Of a stretch of DNA of 64,000 nucleotides, positions 1-11,970 are shown piece by piece (positions within the stretch are counted from its first letter, which is position 1; each line of letters begins with the position of its first letter). The notes beneath the pieces are model-generated. The model made no database searches and was not told the origin of the DNA. It saw nothing but the letters and a program-made list of their open reading frames with translations. A program made the translations under genes and the position numbers. This DNA is from Pempheris klunzingeri (Eukaryota; Chordata; Actinopteri; Acropomatiformes; Pempheridae), in NCBI RefSeq assembly GCF_042242105.1, contig NC_092017.1, positions 4,811,652 through 4,875,651 on the forward strand, read 5' to 3'.

Positions 1-2786
1 CATAGTAGCCTATTGCAACAAAGACCATTTGGAGTCATTTGTCAGCTTTAAAAGAGGTCTCGCAATCGCCATGTTCATTTGCAGGTTTTCAAGAAGATAA
101 GTCAGAGTTACTTAAGATCCAGGTTCCCCCTGTGCCCTAATTACAGGCACAGAGGAAGAAAAACTGCAGAATTACTTTGGGTGCCAAGGAAAGCCACTTT
201 TAAGCACATTTTTCAAATCAAGACAGAATGGACGCTTTGTGATAAACATTCTTCTTGTCGGGTTGTGCAGTTGTTTCAGACATTACGCTATTGTTGTTTC
301 AGCACGTTTGAGTCCGGGGCTGTGGTTGTCTGGCCCGTCAGCAGCCATGGGTTGTGACCATTGTCACTCCCATGTGGCAGCTTGACAGAAAAGGAAGACC
401 CAGATCTCTCCACAGTCACCTCAGGTTAGGGATGGGTCCATCACTCCTACTGTCAGAGCTGCATCAGCATATTTTGTCACACACACACACACTGTTACAT
501 ATCCTAACGTGGCAACTGAACACAAAGGCTGCCAAGTGTAGGACTTGTTCTGGCTTGAGTACGATTGAACACCCCTGCACTTCATATTGCGTATCTGTGA
601 TCAGCCTGGTTGGTTCACTCTAGTTGAGCAAAGCATGCATGCAGATACATGAACCACTGAGTCAAAATCGCCTGCAGAAGCACCTCATGAGTTTTAATTT
701 CCTGCAGCAGCACTTTTTAAAAGATCTTCTGCAGCCATTAAAATGATTTCACTTCTCTAACCGCTATGATCGTTGCTAATTTATCAGTATGATCAAGAGT
801 TTGATTGGCTTGAATCTCCTAGATATGGTTAAAGGAAGAGTTGAACGTTTTGTTTGCTCAACGAGAGTTCAACAAGAACACGGATATCCTGTAAGAGTGG
901 TAATAATCTAATCACTAAACTCAGGGCAAGAAAAGGAATATGCATTTCTTTTCCAAAAGATGGAACTGCTGTTTGAAAGCAAGACATGCTGTAATACATT
1001 CATTTGTTGGTTTGAGAAAATAAGCCACAAACTGCTTGTGCAGTCAGTGATCTGCAAGGTTAAGATATATAAAGCAACTAAAGGAAACAGTCTGTTCTTA
1101 TTATGTATTTAGATTAATATTGTCAAGCAATATTCCTGGATTATCTGCAATCCCCAATAGAGCCCCTTATAGCACCCTGCCCTTCATTTGCCCAGGTTTA
1201 CTTTTAATGTATGTGGGATTTATCCAAAGAACAAGTACAAAGAACAATAACTGACTGGCAGACCAGTGCTGCTGGGGCAAACATACTTTTCAGTGTATGA
1301 GTTCACCTGAAGTGCAGTTGAACTGCAGGTAAGGAGGTCTTGTGTGTAGGTGAGTGTGAGACACTTCCTTGGTGTATCGCTGCATTTGCTGGAGTGTATT
1401 TGTATTGCACAGTATGAGTCCAAGGCATTTATAGCAAACATCCTTGCAGTGCAGGAGTAACAGACTGAACGAATAATCTGATAGTGAATTCAGCAATTTA
1501 TTTGCCTGGAGCTCCATATTAACCACTGAGTACGACTGTCCAGTGCACTCCGATACATAAAAAGTTCAGTTTACCAGTCACAGGGAGCACTCTGTGAACT
1601 GAGCACTCTGTGTTCCCAGTGTGTTCTGTAGCTCTGGAGGAACAGGAGCAATTCGAGAAAATTACCCCAGAGGCTGTCACAGTGATGCCATATCAGCTTG
1701 GGCCTGCAGACTACAACATTTTCAAACAAAGACTGAGTTATAAACTATGGGGTTTGTGCATTTACCAGACGGGGAGCATCTAATGAAACAAAAAGCGTGA
1801 TCCAGTGTTTTTGGAGAGTGACCCATAGGAGCAAAAGGGCAACACACACCAGCAACTTATGACATATACCAGACAAGTGTCAATATTGGAAAACTCTATG
1901 TTCAATCCCCTTTTCTTTTCAACGTCTAACAATGTTTTCTCACTTTCTGCAGTACTGCATTATCTGTGAGTGGCCAATAAAGTATGTAAATCGGGATTAT
2001 GGCAAATAGATAGTGATTACAGTCTGGTTAGTTAACTAAACTACCTAGTTCAGGTTCGGGAAAGTGAGATCTGTAAGTACTATAAGTACATTTCAAAAAT
2101 CCAGTCCCAGCAATGCTGTGGTCACCACAGTCATTGTTACGACGCCCGTCTCTGGGCTGTTTGGTTTCAGTGAATGTGGCAAAACTGTCATAACAACATA
2201 ACAAGGACATCCGTCAAAGCTCTGGCAGACAATCTGTTTTTCTTTCTGCACATATAATAAACAGCTCACACCGCTTATTGCATCTACTGTACCACCAATG
2301 CTTGCACAATCTTACAGTGGCTTCATTATGCAACATATAGAATAATATGACTGTTGACCAGCGGTGTAGGGAGGATGGTGATGTGTTCGTGATGTCAGGG
2401 GTTAATGTGCACCACAGAGCCTAATGGCACAGCTCCAATGGGCTTCAAGACATAGTTAAAATTAAACAAAGAATATTGTTGGCAGGCAGACTAACCAGTT
2501 CTGTTCCATCCTCCTTTGAGTGCTGAAGTGGGGTGGCAGCCATTAATTATGCTCTGATAGACTCACTGATATTTGAATATTAATTCCATAAACACCAGCT
2601 ACACAAGGTGAAATGTGAAGAACTTTACATACAAAAGCAGAAAAGCAGGTCATTTTTCATTATAATACCACGAGTGGCTGCTGAGAAATCCAGGTCTTAA
2701 ACTACATCGCTGGAAGTACTTCCTGGCCTGATGCAGTTACTTCCTGCTGTCTCTGCTGGTTCCCTGGCAACCTCATGATGACTAAT

Positions 2787-2882
2787 GATAAATGGTCTGT
2801 ACCTCTATAGCGCCTTTCTAGTCATTTCGACTACTCAAAACACCTTTACACATCATTCACATTCACACATAATTCACACAGG
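2787..2882 (-). repeat. SINE tail fragment, reverse orientation
   Basis: The text 'aaatggtctgtacctctata' followed by 'gcgcctttctagtc' and repeated 'cattcacacat' is the reverse complement of the 3' end of the teleost SINE whose head is seen at 8613. Only the tail is present. Confidence 0.55.
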
Positions 2883-3202
2883 ACACCAAGGAGTCACTTC
2901 CCCTGGCTAAGAAATAGTCAGGTACATAACCTTCCAAAGTTGTGTTACCTTAGTTTGGACACAGGCATGCCAGCTGTTTCAAATCTCAATGCTACGTTAA
3001 GCTAAAATCTCCTGGCTTTAGCTCCACACAGTATTTACCATACAGACATATGTGTGGTATTCTTTCCGTCTAGCAAATAAGAATCTTTCCCAAAATGACA
3101 AACTATTCCTTTAAGTGGGCTCTATAGTAATCTCTCTACAACTGAATGCAGAAACAGGATGAGAGCAAGTAATGAATAGTCCCAATTAGAAACCCTCTAA
3201 TG

Positions 3203-4083
3203 CAGGGGTGTCCAAATTTTTTTCACTGAGGGCCACATACAGAAAAACAAAGGGCTGGGCCACTCACTAGAAGTGAGCTATGCTGCTAACATTAATCCAC
3301 TAGAGGTGATGTATATCTCCTCACCTCTAGTGGATTAAAGTTGGAAAAATCAATCAAATGTAGGTAAATGCTGCTTGATAACTGAATATGATTCAAGAAA
3401 AAAAACAGCCTTTCCATTAGTGGGCTTTCATTTATTAGTTGTGGTACAAGCTGGTCTTTGCCTTGTAGGCTCTTGTTCAGTGTGTTCAGGTGATCAGTGA
3501 GATCCACTAAAAATGCCCCCCCCCCGCACCAGCATCAGAGAGGGAAGCTTGGAATAGTCTGTGCTAGAGCCCTGGTGCTCGAATCAACAGCCTTACCTCC
3601 ACTTTCTTGCCCCTCGGCGGACACCGTAGATTCCTTTGCGCTCCTGTCCCAGCTGGAGCTCCATCCGTCGTACCTCCACACAGCTCGTCCCATTTAACTC
3701 CCATCATGCCAACTGCATCTGGCACAGCTTCAAAAACATCCTCACCCGTCGTGGTGCTCTTTAGACTGCTAACATCAAGCAGCTCCTCCGTAATGCTAAA
3801 GTGATGATCATTAGTTATTAGCTGTGCTCTCATTGCACACCGCGTCTGAAACTTTCTACACTCACTTGCTCTCTTACGTTTCCTTAATTCTGCCATTTTG
3901 GGTCACCTGTAGCACATTTCTTCTTCTATTACTCATTTTATAGAGAAGCTGCCTGTTCAAGACAGTTACTCCCCCTAGTGGTGAAACTAAGAAGTACAAC
4001 ACAGTCCAGCGCAGGTTCCATGTGTAGGCCGTAGTACAATACATTTTTAGAATTTCCTGCGGGCCGTATTTTGGACACCCCTG
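3203..4083 (-). mobile_element. Internally deleted hAT (Charlie-type) DNA transposon with intact ends and 8-bp TSD
   Basis: The ends are inverted: CAGGGGTGTCCAAA at 3203 and its complement tttggacacccctg ending at 4083. Perfect 8-bp direct repeats CTCTAATG flank it at 3195-3202 and 4084-4091, the hAT hallmark. The minus strand keeps transposase debris: an N-terminal piece (3564-3896) with KWDELCGGTTDGAPAG, typical of hAT transposases related to ZBED/GTF2IRD2, and a second piece (3292-3507) with DLTDHLNTLNKSLQGKDQL. Both are broken by stops and deletions, so it is non-autonomous. A short repeat of the motif CCTCTAGTGGATTAA at 3294-3336 sits near the left end. Confidence 0.88.
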
Positions 4084-4653
4084 CTCTAATGGTTTGCCAA
4101 ATTATGTGAGGGAGACTCCCCTACAAAGCTAAGAGGCAAACTACTGGAAACACTGATATACAATAAATCTGGTGAATTGCACTATTGAATATTATTTTGG
4201 TCCCTCTGTTATTAGACTTGTTGACAGTAAGATACGTTATTGATTTTTTTCTTTATGCCTATGATTCTTGGAAGGAACAAAAGTGTGAATAGATGAGTTT
4301 TCCCCATACAGAATCACAATTTTCGGCAGGACAGCCGCACTAATATAGTGTCCTTATTTCTTCTCAGTCAGAAATACTGCAAACGAATGCATCGTTTTAA
4401 AAGGTGCGTACACTGTGTGACTGCATGTTCTGGACTGGATTTAGGTCTGGCCAAGGACCTTTGTGACCTGTTATCTCCCCACAATATGGAAAAGATCTCT
4501 TAACAACCAATTAGCATGATCTTACACTGTTATTTTTAGCTGCTCCAGGGAACAGGAAACACAGGATAGTTTTAGGTCTTCAGGCCAAATGACACAACAT
4601 AAGGGAAAACCATTGTTTGCCTGTGAGAGAGGTTATGAAGAGAAAACCTTGAT

Positions 4654-4682
4654 GATAGATAGATAGATAGATAGATAGATAG
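4654..4682. repeat. (GATA)n microsatellite
   Basis: About seven uninterrupted copies of GATA lie in geneless DNA. Confidence 0.95.
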
Positions 4683-6342
4683 TGACTGACTGCAGCCTAA
4701 TATGCGGTGTAGTGAATGGGGAGAGAAAGAACACGGTGCCTGTGTCATTACCTGCCTGCTCTCTAACAGGTCTGCAGTGCCCCCTGCAGGGTGATTCATT
4801 GTGAGTCTATATCTGTCCTAAAAACCACCTCGGCACTATTCATCAAACAATCAGGATGTTCAAGAGTCAGGAACACGATGTGATGATGAATGTTTGTACA
4901 TTTGTTGTGGATCCACATTATCTTGTCACGAATCGGCTTCAGGCCACCTTTTGTCCCTTAACAATGATGATTTATGAGAAGCATAATACATACGAGAAGC
5001 AGACAGGAAAAATAAATCAAAGAAAGCTGCTGTACATAATGAAAGACTCCATTAAGGACAGTGTAGATGACTTAGCCCTTAATGGTGTTATAATCACAGT
5101 TAAATGTCGGGTTAAGGTCAGCCTCAGCATGTGATGCTGTGTGTAACACGCTGTGCTAAATTAGGTGTGATCACATCTCAGCCACAGGGAAGGCACAAAT
5201 ACAGCTTTCAGATGACTCAGCAGGAACCAGACAACAGGCTATTGATCCCAGAGGGGGTCGAAAAAACACTGAGAGGCGCTCTTCTGTCGTCTGGGGAAAA
5301 AAAGACATTGCAAAAAGACATGCGGCTACATTAGTCCGTCTGTAAATACAGTCAACGTTCCCATCTCTCTGTCCTTTTCCAAAACAAGCTGGTTCAACTG
5401 TTTTTTTTCTCTCTATTTGCCAGTCCTACAAAGATCCCAAAGTAAAAAGATCTCTGGGCAGTTTATCACACACATGGTCTGTTGCTGTGCTGTAACTGAG
5501 CATCCAATACAGCTGTTATTGTTCAAGAAACAATTCATACAACATGAGATTATCAGGTAGTAAGAATTTAATAACATCACGATGACTAATTAGTTGATGA
5601 GCTTACAGATTTACATTTCAAAAAGGCAACCGACATGTTGTTATTGGCAGGGTCGAATTCATTAAAATGGGGCTCATGAAGCAATAGCACGAAGGTGATC
5701 CCTGCGGCTGCAGATCTAGACTGTCATCAATCACAAAGATGTTTTCATAACCCAGAAAAAACATGTCTGAGGGTCTGCTCGGGATAGAATTTCTCATTAC
5801 TGCCGCTGAGATGAGCAATCTCGCATGAGTGCAACCTCCACATCTAAAACATCAAAAAAGGAAGCAATCGCAGAAATATGGAATACTGTATGTGTAAAAT
5901 ACCATAGGCTCAGAACTCCACAGTGGCTCTCCCAGTCGTGTGATCAGCAGTGATTCTTAATCATCTTCAGAATGATTCCAGAGGAAACAGAAAAGCAGGT
6001 GCTGGGCAAAAAAACGGACAAATTCAAAGTATGTTGACATCAAGCCTTCAAAATATGAGATTAATAAGAGCAGGACTAGAAAGGAAAAAGAGCCTATTTG
6101 AAGTATTTGTCAGGGGCAGGTTGTGAAATACCGTGGACAGAGTCTTCAATTTAGTCTCTGGGTGCCAAAGAGAGTGAGGAGCAACACGGCAGCTCAAGTC
6201 CTCTGACTGTTAACCAGTGCATGGGTGCGGTCTTGTTTGGTGGAAACTCTGGAACGTCAGGTCGGACATCCAGTCGGTGTGCTGGAGCTTGAAAAGGTCA
6301 AAACCTTGTTTGGAATGGCGAGCGGTCGGAGGAGGAGGCGCT

Positions 6343-6861
6343 TCACCTGAGTCCTGCTGCCAGCTTCTCCATCGCAGCTTTTCGCTCTTCTGCCTTCTGC
6401 TGCGAGCGGCGCAAGACGTTCCTGAGCTCCTGAAGGTGGTCCAGTGTGCCCACCAGCTCGCCTTTCACTGTTTTCATCTGGCTCTCCAGCATCTGTGTGT
6501 GATGGAGGGAGTTTCTCCTGTATCTTCTGCTGGAGCGGACCTTTTCCTCCAGGTCCTCCACTGCAGCAAGACACCGGCAAACACAGTCACACACACCACA
6601 AGAGATGTTAACATACAGGAGCAGTGAAGACATAAAGTGTGCATGTTTGGTTTGTGATACAGACCCATGTTCTCCTGGTAGCCCAAGCTCTCTGAGCCGG
6701 GCTCTGGCTTCTTGTCCAGCAGGTTCTTGGTCTGCTGCAGCATCTTCTCCATCTTGACCAGTTCGGCAGCCTTAGTGTCGCTGTCCCTGCGGATTTTCAG
6801 CAACTCCTGCTCCTTCTGTGTCAGCTCACCGTGAAACTTACTCATGTCGAGCGTTAGAAAT
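6343..6861 (-). CDS. Two exons of a coiled-coil protein, probably CCDC18 (partial)
   Basis: Exon A (6861-6665) follows an acceptor-like ctgtttag and encodes MSKFHGELTQKEQELLKIRR onward (ATG at 6845, possibly internal because the frame is open upstream). It ends ATGG|gtctgt in phase 1. Exon B starts at 6560 after cttgctgcag and joins in frame as ENMVEDLEEKVRSS. It continues through QMLESQMKTVKGELVGTLDH and ELRNVLRRSQQKAEERKAAM. Exon B either ends at donor CAG|gtgaag (6347) or reads three codons on to a TGA at 6343-6345. The heptad-rich, Glu/Lys/Leu-rich composition is coiled coil. The assignment to CCDC18 rests on synteny: minus strand, on the far side of DIPK1A from RPL5, as in human 1p22. 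It does not rest on recalled sequence identity. Other exons were not located; the copy could be truncated or have small exons further upstream. Confidence 0.5.
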
Positions 6862-8612
6862 CTAAACAGCACGACGGGAAGCTGAACACTGCTACACCAC
6901 AGCCACCGACCTCACTGAGCACAAGACACAAGGATGACGCCTCTGAAACGGATTTTTAACATCCAATAATGTTCCGCTCTGGAACACAGACTTCTCTTTC
7001 TGCTGCTGCAGCGCATGAAACGCAGGTTTATTTGCAAATGAACTGTGCTGCTGTTGATATTTGGCTTTTTATAGGCTTTAACCTCGGCACATGTCTGCAA
7101 GCCATCTGAAGACAGCCAGCTCTCAGTGCACCCCATTACAATTGGCAAGTCATAAGACTGGCTTCACAAAGGCTTCAGGCAACATGGATCATTTTCACAC
7201 TTACTCACAGGTGACGGAGTTCTTTAAGGAGAGCAGAAGTGAGCCAGCCGGTCCCTTTGTGGGAATTAAAACAAATGAAACAACACCTGAGGAAGAACTT
7301 GAAAACAATTTGAAAACAGGAGCAGAACAATATGAAACAGTAGCAGAGATGACTGTGGGCTGCTATTATGTTGACATGAGCATCTAAAACTAGAATACTT
7401 CATGGCCAACACAGGCCAGAGCTCCAGCGTAAACATTTAAAACACAAGCACAGGAAGAAACCAAGAATCCCATCCTCTATTATTGATCACGTACCAAAAA
7501 ACAATAACAATGACAGTCAATGTAGTTGCATCACATAACACATTACATGTGCCAGTGGCCCATTCAAATGGATTATTAAGCTCCACGTGTGACAACAGTC
7601 ATAGTTGTTCCCACATGCCGGACATGAGAATGAGACAATGCGTTCCTGGCCGTCGGCGCTTCAGCACCACGGACAAAGGTGATCCACCTGAGCAGCAGAG
7701 ACACACAAGCACCTCTCACACTGATGATCTGTGGACAGTCTTCATCTCCTATCACGGTGGTGAGGTTTTCCCTGGAGCATAACCTGACAGTGACCCAGAG
7801 CTAATCTAACTACCGGTAATATCATTTAGTGGTGGGTTCCATTAATCAATAGTTCACCTTCTTCCCTGCTCTCAATGAGTGCTCATTATGTCTCTCTGAA
7901 ATTCTTCCTATTTGCAAAATGTTTGATGTGCCTATGGTCAAACACACACACAGCCCCCGCTTTGTCATGTTAAATTCAGCTTTTTTATCCCATCCCATCG
8001 ACCAGCAAGACAGCAGCAACATTCATGCAGTGCGTGATTCATGTAGCAAAGAACAGAGAGTGCCTGTTCTTTATTCAGACCTTGAAGCCGCTGTACATGT
8101 GAACAGTATCTGCTGCACATAAAAGTAACCCAGCATGTGCACAATCACTGCCGCACGGAGCCCCCTTTAAGATGTATAACACAGGCAGTGCAAAGTGCAA
8201 AGTGATCTGAGCCTGGCTTATGTTATTATTGAGCTCTAGAGGTGCTGGTAGGCAGATGTTTGTTACCTTTGGACAGAGCCACGCTAGCTGTTTTCAGGCT
8301 TTGTGCTAATCTAAGTAGATAAGTACCTGTGGCTCTTATTGGTGGCTTCTAACTAATCTATTAAGCATTAATAAAAGTTTTATCAAGCATTAATAAAGCC
8401 ATTAGTATCAGCGTGCCCTATTAACATCAATTTCTAGATTTCAGATTTCAGTGCTTGCTGATTTACTCCCATGTCAACACATGTCTGTAAACAAACCCTC
8501 AAACAGCCTCATAAAACATTAACAGCATAGATTCCACTGTTATCCAGTGTTAGGGGGGGCACCACCAGCAATCTAGCTGTGTAACAGTACAGCAGTTTTG
8601 GTGCCCAGATTT

Positions 8613-8815
8613 AAGGGCCGCTGTGGCTCAGAGGTAGAGTGGGTCGTCTATCAATCAGTTTGATCCCCAGCTCCTCCGAGTCCACGTCGAAGTGTCCTTA
8701 GCGTAGCTTCAGTGTGTGAGTGTGTGTGAAAGAACAGTCTCCTCCATCTTAGATTCCTTCTGTATGAATGCTGTGTGAATGGTGGTAGAGAAAATACACA
8801 CCATACAGACTATTT
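8613..8815 (+). repeat. SINE with tRNA-like head (second family)
   Basis: The A-box-like GTGGCTCAGAGGTAGAG and B-box-like TTTGATCCCCAGCTCCTC are followed by cacgtcgaagtgtcctta. This is the head of a SINE frequent in percomorph fish. The 3' part (gtgtgaatggtggtagag) is diverged and its end is approximate. Confidence 0.65.
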
Positions 8816-9035
8816 ACTGCAGGAGGACCAACAGAGATCGACCACAACCTGTGCATGTGCTGCACACCTGACTGTGCTGCACCTTGACTGATTCTGATCT
8901 CCCCCTCTGTAATATGTACAGGTATACACATCTCTCTGGTGTCAAACAGAGTTAATCAGTAGCTACTGATTGCAGTAATAATAATTAGAGGCTGATTTCT
9001 AGTTTACTGAGAGATTCGTGTCGAAAGCCGTGATC

Positions 9036-9302
9036 TTACTCTTCAACTTCCTGTGCTATTATTACTTTGCCACATGCCCCTGCATGAAGGCCACTCGCCT
9101 CCTGGGCTTTCTGTGGCTTCTTTTCTTGTTCTTGCAGCGTGACTAGCACTTTCTCTCTGCCTCCGCCGCCTTCCTCCGGGCTGGCCTCATGCAGAAACAC
9201 AACTAAAATCACATTCACTTTAAAAAACATAAGCCCAAAGCTTATGAAACTGTGGCTGATACAATGAGCAGCCAGCGTTGGAGGAGACTCGGGATCAGAC
9301 AT
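9036..9302 (-). CDS. Possible single-exon small membrane protein (hypothetical, 88 aa)
   Basis: This open frame begins MSDPESPPTLAAHC with A at -3 of the ATG. An alternative ATG lies four codons upstream at 9314. It contains one strongly hydrophobic segment (SFISFGLMFFKVNVILVVFL, about residues 18-37). A Glu/Lys/Gln-rich hydrophilic tail ends AQEVEE before a TAA. I do not recognise it. The layout resembles a single-pass microprotein, and base composition is richer in GC than the flanks. An 88-codon ORF can arise by chance in 64 kb, and there is no supporting splice or promoter evidence. Confidence 0.2.
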   Translation of the reverse strand: MSDPESPPTLAAHCISHSFISFGLMFFKVNVILVVFLHEASPEEGGGGREKVLVTLQEQEKKPQKAQEASGLHAGACGKVIIAQEVEE

Positions 9303-9668
9303 GGTTGCCTTCAACAGTATCTTTACTGAGTAAAGCCGCTTAGATGTAAACAGATTGGAGGCAGCACAAGGAAATAATAACTATTGATTATTACTCTGAT
9401 ACTCGGGACTGAACGTTCAATTATTTGTCGTCTGCTGTTGCTCTCATTTTTTTCACACACACCAGTGTTCCCGTGTAGCTCAGTTAGAAGAAAAAGTTTG
9501 TTAAATGATGAGATCTATTTCAGGAAGAAACACCTCTTCCCTCGGGGTAATCCATTTTGACAAGCGACCTATAAAAGGTCGCTGTGTTTGAATGTGAGTG
9601 AATACATTTGATACACTTATCATCAATGAAGCGATTGTTTTGCAGAAATCCCGGTATATGCACATGAC

Positions 9669-10480
9669 CAGTAGTGGAATGTAACTCAGTACAAATTTGC
9701 TGTACTTGTGCTTTACTTGAGTATTTCTTTCTCATTCTAGTTCTGCTTCTACTCCACCACATCTCAGAGGGAAATACCCTACTGTTTACTGCACTACATG
9801 TGACTGACAGCTTATTAAGACACACACACACACAGAACACATAAAGAATGTATGAATTGTGATGACTTGTTATGAATTAAACCACCCAAAAGTTCATACA
9901 AGTACAGATGAAACCATGTCTATTAATCAATAAGTCGATGGACGGGGATTTTTCTTTTTCCAGGGAGAAACATTTCATGGTTCCAGCTTCTCAAAGATTT
10001 GTTGCTTTTCCTTTGATTTGTTTAATGATATGAATGATTTGATTCGATGAAAGGGGATTTTAATGATTTCTAAATAATGTTGAGGTTTGGACTGTTGGTT
10101 GGACAAAACAACCATTGTGAAGAAGGCACTTTGAGCTCTGGGTCATGCTGACGGCAATCCTCACTGCAGAATTTATGGATAAAATAATCAGCGACCTCCA
10201 CCAACTCCAACAATAAAACGCTGCTTTTACATGAATGCATGATGAGTAATGATCCAATGATAGAATATATGATAGTAACATGGTATAATACTACTATATA
10301 TAGCAATATAACGGTCACAGGGGACACTTTGCAGTACTTTTACTTTGAATACCTTTCACATTTTCCTAATTATACTTTCACATCGTTTCATTGCAGGTCA
10401 GTCATTTGTACCAGAGTATTTTTACCATGTGGTGTGAGTATTTACCTAATGAAAGGATATGAGTACTTCCTCCACTGCCA
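9669..10480. mobile_element. hAT-like non-autonomous element (fish 'cagtggtggaa...' repeat) with candidate 8-bp TSD
   Basis: The left end reads cagtagtggaatgtaactca and the right end is the degenerate inverse (gagtacttcctccactgcca). These are the ends of a repeat common in teleost genomes, with characteristic 'tactttacttgagtatttc' and 'actccaccacatctcagagg' internal text. The exact octamer CACATGAC precedes it (9661-9668) and follows it (10481-10488), consistent with an 8-bp hAT target duplication. No transposase is recognisable. The right boundary could be off by about 3 bases. Confidence 0.7.
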
Positions 10481-11934
10481 CACATGACAAAATGATATGT
10501 ATGGCTTTGTTGATCATATGTGACCCTGTTCAGTGTCCATAAGCCTGATGGTGTGGCTGCTGCAGTGTGCCCTTCTGTGCTGTGCTGTCTTCTGGCTCTC
10601 TGGAGCTTCAGCTGAGGTCTCTGGTGTCTGACAGGAGGTGTTTCACACCACCTCCGTCTGCAGTACAGACGCACGGCCACTGAGTGAAAACTAAGTTATT
10701 TATTCTCAAAGTCAAAAGAAGATTTGTGAGTTTATAGAACTATACATGAAGAGGAGTTGTCAGATTTAGTTATTTAGTTGTGCTCATCTAATTATGTGAT
10801 AATTTGCTGTCTAAACCTGTGTTCAGCTGCTCTTCTTTGCAGCAGCAGGAGCTCAGGCTGTGGAGATCTTGGCAAGGGTGCCCTTTCAGCAAACGGCAAT
10901 GGCAACTCCATCATTCTCTCAACTCCTCCAACAATTGGAGTTGTAAAGGTCCAATGTTTGCACGTCTGCATTGTGCGCGTGTGTGTGTATGTGTATGTGC
11001 GGAAAACTACGGCGGAGTGAAAAAATTGAATTTCCCCCAAAAGGGAATTAATAAAGTAATATTTCTTCCTCTAGCTGTTCAATTTGTCACAAGTTGTGGT
11101 CTTTAAAATCCATCACATTAGAGGAAAGAGACATAAAAGGGTCACTCTAAATAACGCTGTCTCATTCTACAGGCTCATCTTGAAAACATTAGTCATCACA
11201 TTTACATAAAACACACTCACAGCAAAGCACACCATCTGTTATGCTAATCTGAGAGAGAACAGCATATTTCCAGAAATGCTGTTCAACAAATGAATTCCCA
11301 TGCGTGGTGCATTAAAGATTTCTCATGGAACTCTCACCTTTTAAAATGTCAAACCTACATCAGACTGGAGAGCGCTGAATGACTTAAATTACAGGGTTAG
11401 AAACACTTCTCACTCAGAGAAAGGGTCCAAACCTGCATTAGTTGTGTTAAACTGACTAATGTTAGACAGCGGTGGCTGGTGGTCTCACTGGGATCATTCA
11501 CATTTTACGCAACTGTATCATGTTTACTGGTGACCATTGTGCACACGAGGAGGACGCTTTCCCCATGTAGGTCACAGAATGTAAGAGCAGGGTGTCATGG
11601 TCCCGGCTAAAATGAACCAAGGCTGCACTCTCATACAATATGACTGCCTGATAGCATCAGGAAAAGAAGCAGTCACAATAATCAGTTGACCCATTTAAAG
11701 GATTACTGTCAACAAATCCCATCTAAAGACCCATTTGCAGAAGCTGCAAATGATTACAGATCAGTTTAGGATACACACTTCCTTTTCTGCTAAAGGCTGG
11801 ATAATTTCTTAAATCAGCTGGGCACTGTAGTCTTTAGCAAAGGCTACCCAAACAGGAGGAAATAGTAGGGACTATTTTCAGCTGTGGATTAATACACATT
11901 TGTGGTGCTAGAGAGCATTTTATTATTTGGCAAT

Positions 11935-11970
11935 ATTTATTTATTTATTTATTTATTTATTATTTATTTT
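11935..11970. repeat. (ATTT)n microsatellite
   Basis: About nine copies of TTTA/ATTT with one interruption lie in the unassigned region upstream of DIPK1A. Confidence 0.95.

Larger units (their letters stand above)
1..6342. other. Geneless region
   Basis: Apart from the SINE tail (2787), the hAT element (3203-4083) and the GATA repeat, I see no coding signal. All ORFs are short, without splice context, and AT-rich. Further 3' exons of the coiled-coil gene could lie here if its exon B is spliced at 6347, but none is convincing. Confidence 0.6.

Noticed and set aside
7091..7387. 98-codon + strand ORF with an acidic patch
   Set aside because: No start context, splice sites, homology or membrane/domain features; length is expected by chance here.
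10804..11106. 100-codon + strand ORF with an acceptor-like ttctttgcag
   Set aside because: Competing frames are equally open, there is no donor or homology, and it overlaps simple GT repeats.
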